Part shown: positions 60,611 through 64,000 of the stretch, one piece after another
How the letters are laid out: the number at the start of each line of letters is the position of its first letter
Numbering within the stretch: position 1 is the stretch's first letter
NCBI RefSeq assembly: GCF_019049655.1
Contig: NZ_JAFMOX010000056.1
Span: 1 to 64,000, forward strand
Length of the DNA: 64,000 bases
Direction: 5' to 3'
Source: Rahnella rivi
GTDB lineage: Bacteria > Pseudomonadota > Gammaproteobacteria > Enterobacterales > Enterobacteriaceae
Position numbers and translations under genes: made by a program
The notes under the pieces: generated by a model
The model's database searches: none
What the model was told of the DNA's origin: nothing
Seen by the model: only the letters and a program-made list of their open reading frames with translations

Positions 60611-61357
60611 TTATCCCGCCAGTGCCTGTCGCTTACCCAAGGCACCCACGAACGCCCGCAGCAAACCCTGACTGAGCGGTGTTTCGCTAAGTTGCTGAGC
60701 CTGATGGGCAAAGTCTACACGGTCGTCCTCGGCGATCGAACTCAGCCAGGTCAGATAGGTCTTCATCACCGCCAGACTGAATTCCGGATGGAACTGCGTG
60801 CTGATGGCGTTCGGGCCGTAGCGCAAAATCTGATGCGGATCGTGCTGCGTTTTCGCCAGCACCGTTGCCGTCGCGGGCGGAGTGATCACGGTTTGCAGGT
60901 GGATCAGGTTCGCCGCGAACTGCGCCGGAAGCTGCGATACCAGCGGATCAAGATGTCCGGCAGGCGTCAGCGTGACTTCATGCGTGCCGAGTTCAATGCC
61001 CTGCGGATGGTAATCCACCTCGCCGCCCAGCGCGTAAGCCATCAGCTGATGACCGTAGCAGGCACCAAACATCGGCAATTCCTGCAACATCCCGAGGCGT
61101 ACCCAGTCCGCCGCTTCTTCGCTCCACGCCAGATGCTCCGTCACCATGCTGCGCGAACCGGTAATGATCGCTCCGCAATAATGTTCCGGCGGCAGCGGGC
61201 GCTCACCGGCCTGTAAATCCACAATCACCACCTGCTGCGCGTCGATATTGCCCTGACGAATAAACATCTGCGGGAAATTATCGTGCGCCCGACGGACAGG
61301 CTCCGGCGCGTGGCCGGTTTGCAAAATCAACAACGGCTTCAGACTGGGTGCGGTCAT
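60611..61357 (-). CDS. Class I glutamine amidotransferase domain protein
   Basis: A 248-aa stand-alone GATase-1 protein. The catalytic triad is seen as Cys100 (FGACYGHQ), His190 and Glu192 (QFHPEFS). Single-domain GATases like this are often annotated as GMP synthase-like; the true ammonia acceptor is unknown. It follows ygjR by 27 bp, in a ygjP-ygjR-GATase transcript, and is upstream of the alx leader. Confidence 0.85.
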   Translation of the reverse strand: MTAPSLKPLLILQTGHAPEPVRRAHDNFPQMFIRQGNIDAQQVVIVDLQAGERPLPPEHYCGAIITGSRSMVTEHLAWSEEAADWVRLGMLQELPMFGACYGHQLMAYALGGEVDYHPQGIELGTHEVTLTPAGHLDPLVSQLPAQFAANLIHLQTVITPPATATVLAKTQHDPHQILRYGPNAISTQFHPEFSLAVMKTYLTWLSSIAEDDRVDFAHQAQQLSETPLSQGLLRAFVGALGKRQALAG

Positions 61358-61384
61358 CTGTGACTCCCGAATGGGTGATAATCG

Positions 61385-62371
61385 TTAAGGCTGATGGTCG
61401 GCAGGGAACACCACCCCGGTCTGACGGCGGATTTCCGTCAGCACTTTGGCAGTGATGCGCGAGACTTCCAGCCCCGGATGCGCGACAAACTGGTTATCCA
61501 CCAGAATCGCAAACGTCTCTGCTTCATACAGCATGGTGTTGATGTGCTGTGGCTGCGTCAGATCCAGCTTCTGGCTGCCTCGCGGCGTCAGGCTCAGCGT
61601 CTGGCATTCGGAAATTTTTTCCATTTGCAGCGTCCCTTCCTCACCCTGAATCTCGCTTGGCAGATGAGAGTCGCTGATTTTGGAATGGTTAATGACCACG
61701 ACGAAGTCATCGGCATAAGACAAGATCACCGTCCCCTGGCCGTCGACACCGCTTTCCAGCAAGGTGGCGGTGGCATTGATGGACAACGGTTCGCCAAACA
61801 GCGCCACGGCACTGGCCAGGCAGTAATAGCCGATATCCATGATCGAGCCGTTGGAAAAGGCCGGGTTAAAGGTGTTTGGATTTTCACCCGCCAGATAACG
61901 CGGATAACGCGATGAATACTGGCAGTAATTCAAAATGGCTTTACGCAATTTACCGATGCGGTTCAGCGCCCCTTTCATGTGCAGGAAGTTCGGCAGGTAC
62001 GCGGTTTTAAACGCTTCGAACAGCACCACGTTGTTCTCTTTCGCACAGGCCATCAGGCTTTCAACCTCACGCAGATTAGAGGCCAGCGGCTTTTCACACA
62101 TCACGTGTTTTTTATGGCTGAGGAACAGCAGAGACTGGGCGTAATGCAAGGAATTCGGGCTGGCGATGTAGACCGCATCAATCAGGTCAGACGCCGCCAT
62201 TTCTTCAAGAGAATCAAAATAGTGCCCGACCGGATAATCCTCGCCCAGCTTTTTGGCACCTTCCAGCGTGCGTGAATAAATCGCCGTGAGCTTCATTTTT
62301 CCGCTCTCGTGCGCGGCATCAATAAAACGTTGGGTGATCCAGTTGGTGCCGACGACAGCAAAGCGAATCAT
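61385..62371 (-). CDS. ygjR: Gfo/Idh/MocA-family oxidoreductase YgjR
   Basis: A 328-aa NAD(P)-dependent dehydrogenase-like protein. The Rossmann start VVGTNWITQRF and the CEKPLASNL loop near residue 92 are clear, as is the match to E. coli YgjR (FNPAFSNGSIMDIG, DLTQPQHINTMLYEAE). Substrate unknown. It lies 24 bp after ygjP. Confidence 0.9.
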   Translation of the reverse strand: MIRFAVVGTNWITQRFIDAAHESGKMKLTAIYSRTLEGAKKLGEDYPVGHYFDSLEEMAASDLIDAVYIASPNSLHYAQSLLFLSHKKHVMCEKPLASNLREVESLMACAKENNVVLFEAFKTAYLPNFLHMKGALNRIGKLRKAILNYCQYSSRYPRYLAGENPNTFNPAFSNGSIMDIGYYCLASAVALFGEPLSINATATLLESGVDGQGTVILSYADDFVVVINHSKISDSHLPSEIQGEEGTLQMEKISECQTLSLTPRGSQKLDLTQPQHINTMLYEAETFAILVDNQFVAHPGLEVSRITAKVLTEIRRQTGVVFPADHQP

Positions 62372-62395
62372 GCGTGTTCCCTATTGGTAGGTTAA

Positions 62396-62902
62396 TTATT
62401 GATACAACTTGCCGAATATTTCCAGATGCGTCAGATACATGCGCGTGTCGAATTCTAACTGATGATAGTCGGGCGTCATATGACAGCACAGGCTATAGAA
62501 GGCTTTGTTGTGATCTTTCTCTTTAAGATGCGCCAGCTCGTGCACCACGATCATTTTCAGAAAAGCTTCCGGCGCGCTTTTAAACACCGTCGCCACGCGG
62601 ATTTCCGCTTTGGCTTTCAGCTTGCCGCCCTGAATACGCGAAATCGCCGTATGCAGGCCGAGCGCGTGCTTCATCACGTGGATTTTATTGTCGTAGGCCA
62701 CTTTGCTTAACGGTGATGAACTGCGCAAAAACTGATTTTTCAGGTCCAGCGTATACTGATAGAGCGATTTATCGGTGGTCAGCTCGTGCGGTTGCGGATA
62801 CCGCGTCAGCAAGACTTTACCTAAACGTTCCTGGTCGATTAACTGACGCACCTGAGCCTGAAGGTGCTCGGGATAGCCTTGCAGATAGGTCAATTCAGGC
62901 AT
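62396..62902 (-). CDS. ygjP: YgjP-like zinc metallopeptidase
   Basis: A 168-aa member of the YgjP/UPF0758-like M48-type clan. The zinc motif HELAHLKEKDH gives His121, Glu122, His125 and His131. Substrate unknown; E. coli YgjP has been described as a small M48-like peptidase or nucleotidase. It is divergent from rlmG, as in E. coli. Confidence 0.88.
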   Translation of the reverse strand: MPELTYLQGYPEHLQAQVRQLIDQERLGKVLLTRYPQPHELTTDKSLYQYTLDLKNQFLRSSSPLSKVAYDNKIHVMKHALGLHTAISRIQGGKLKAKAEIRVATVFKSAPEAFLKMIVVHELAHLKEKDHNKAFYSLCCHMTPDYHQLEFDTRMYLTHLEIFGKLYQ

Positions 62903-63073
62903 AACTGTTTGCTTTGTCTCTTATTGACGGGGAAAAGATGCCGTAACGATAAACGTGGATTTTAGCGCGATCGCAGGGATCCGGCAGATAAACCCCTTTT
63001 TAACTGAAAAAACATTTTACTGATAGCCCAATTTAGGGGATAAACAGCGCAAATTGAATATTGAGGAGGGCCA

Positions 63074-64000
63074 ATGAGCCAATTCGAAACCGAAGTAGGT
63101 GGGCAGTTACTGCAACTGGATCTGGAACGTTATCCGCAGGACGAAGCGGCAACGCAGTTGCAGGCATGGGAAGCTGCTGATGAATATCTGCTGCAAACCC
63201 TGAACACCGGTGAGCTCAATGGCCGTCCGCTGCTGATTTTCAACGATGCTTTTGGCACGCTGGCGTGCGCATTGCAGGCGTTCAGTCCGACCAGCATCAA
63301 TGACTCTTTCATGAGCCAGCTGGCCACGCGCCACAACTTGCGTCTGAACGGTTTTGACGAAGATGCCGTGGTAGCGCAAAGCAGCCTGGTGCCGTTGCCG
63401 ATCAATCCGGGTCTGGTCATCATCAAGGTGCCAAAAACGCTGGCGCTGCTGGAACAGCAACTGCTGGCGCTGCGCGAAGTCGTGACGCCCGACACCCAGA
63501 TTATCGCCGGGGCGAAAGCCCGTGATATCCACACCTCCACGCTGCAACTGTTTGAAAAAATCCTCGGCCCGACCAAAACCAGTCTGGCGTGGAAAAAAGC
63601 GCGTCTGATCCATTGCGAAGCCACCTTGCCAGCGCAGGCCGCCGAACCGGTGATCGCCGAATGGGCGCTGGACGACAGTGAGTTCCGTATCTCCAACCAC
63701 GCGAACGTATTCTCGCGCGGCGGTCTGGACATCGGTGCGCGTTTCTTCATGCAACATTTGCCGGAAGGCATTGAAGGACGCATGGTGGATTTAGGCTGCG
63801 GTAACGGCGTCATCGGCATGACAGCCCTGGCACTGAACCCGGACGCGGAAATGCTGTTCGTCGATGAATCTTATATGGCGGTGGAATCGAGCCGTATCAA
63901 CGTCGAAAACAATTTGCCGCAGGATGTCAGCCGCTGTCATTTCGAAGTGAACAACATGCTGGCCGGTGTTGAACGCGAAACCCTGGACGCGGTGCTGTGT
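63074..64000 (+). CDS. rlmG: 23S rRNA G1835 methyltransferase RlmG, 3' part cut by window edge
   Basis: The first 309 codons of RlmG, open to the window end. GAGGAGGG lies before the ATG. The sequence ([55 protein letters not shown]) matches E. coli RlmG, which methylates G1835 of 23S rRNA using SAM. The catalytic NPPF motif should follow at once after the edge. The E. coli protein has 378 aa, so about 70 residues are missing here. Confidence 0.93.
   Translation, partial: MSQFETEVGGQLLQLDLERYPQDEAATQLQAWEAADEYLLQTLNTGELNGRPLLIFNDAFGTLACALQAFSPTSINDSFMSQLATRHNLRLNGFDEDAVVAQSSLVPLPINPGLVIIKVPKTLALLEQQLLALREVVTPDTQIIAGAKARDIHTSTLQLFEKILGPTKTSLAWKKARLIHCEATLPAQAAEPVIAEWALDDSEFRISNHANVFSRGGLDIGARFFMQHLPEGIEGRMVDLGCGNGVIGMTALALNPDAEMLFVDESYMAVESSRINVENNLPQDVSRCHFEVNNMLAGVERETLDAVLC

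Noticed and set aside
63107..63819. Minus-strand frames of 216 and 229 aa at the right edge
   Set aside because: Antisense to rlmG, which is open to the window end and has clear homology.

Overview
The window is a chromosomal segment of a member of the Enterobacterales. The order ispB / rplU-rpmA-yhbE-obgE / dacB / greA / yhbY / rlmE-ftsH / folP-glmM / secG-tRNA-Leu / tRNA-fMet-rimP-nusA-infB-rbfA-truB / rpsO / pnp / nlpI-yrbN-deaD / yhbW / ubiVU / ubiT-yhbS / yhbQ / yhbP / yraR matches the E. coli K-12 block near 69-71 min almost gene for gene. Three departures stand out: pmrAB lies between obgE and dacB, argG is missing next to metY, and a C-P lyase cluster follows yraR. This points to a Yersiniaceae-type genome (Rahnella/Serratia-like). 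Genus is an inference; no 16S rRNA gene is present.

Layout. 1-28.7 kb: core housekeeping genes for isoprenoid quinone side chains, ribosomal proteins, the Obg GTPase, PmrAB two-component system, cell wall (dacB, glmM), transcript cleavage (greA), FtsH protease, folate, protein export, transcription/translation factors and RNA decay. 29.1-32.4 kb: a three-gene HlyD/ABC-2-permease exporter module with no adjacent ATPase. 32.4-37.3 kb: anaerobic ubiquinone genes ubiU, ubiV and ubiT with small yhb/yra genes. 37.4-45.0 kb: a phosphonate C-P lyase operon (phnFGHIJKLMN plus a hexapeptide acyltransferase) without phnCDE. 45.1-46.5 kb: a small accessory island with a HigB/HigA-type and a CcdA/CcdB-type toxin-antitoxin pair. 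The first pair is bracketed by 45-bp imperfect direct repeats, and the CcdA-like protein lacks the ribbon-helix-helix domain. 46.6-49.2 kb: anaerobic ribonucleotide reductase nrdDG with tandem NrdR-like boxes and an FNR-like site. 49.5-53.7 kb: trehalose uptake and hydrolysis (treR, treB, treC) with a perfect palindromic operator. 53.7-56.7 kb: the mgtA Mg2+ ATPase with PhoP box, long leader and an 11-codon mgtL peptide. 56.9-59.3 kb: secreted GH20 hexosaminidase. 59.3-60.6 kb: alx (TerC family) behind a yybP-ykoY-type riboswitch. 60.6-64.0 kb: glutamine amidotransferase, ygjR, ygjP and the 5' part of rlmG, which runs off the right edge.

Functional threads. Several loci suit a facultative anaerobe: ubiUVT, nrdDG with an FNR-like site, and treBC for fermentable sugar. 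Metal sensing is prominent (PmrAB, PhoP-type control of mgtA, Mg2+ leader, Mn2+-type riboswitch at alx). No complete prophage, insertion sequence or CRISPR array was seen. The only mobile-element flavour is a Mu-type HTH protein at the left edge and the toxin-antitoxin island.
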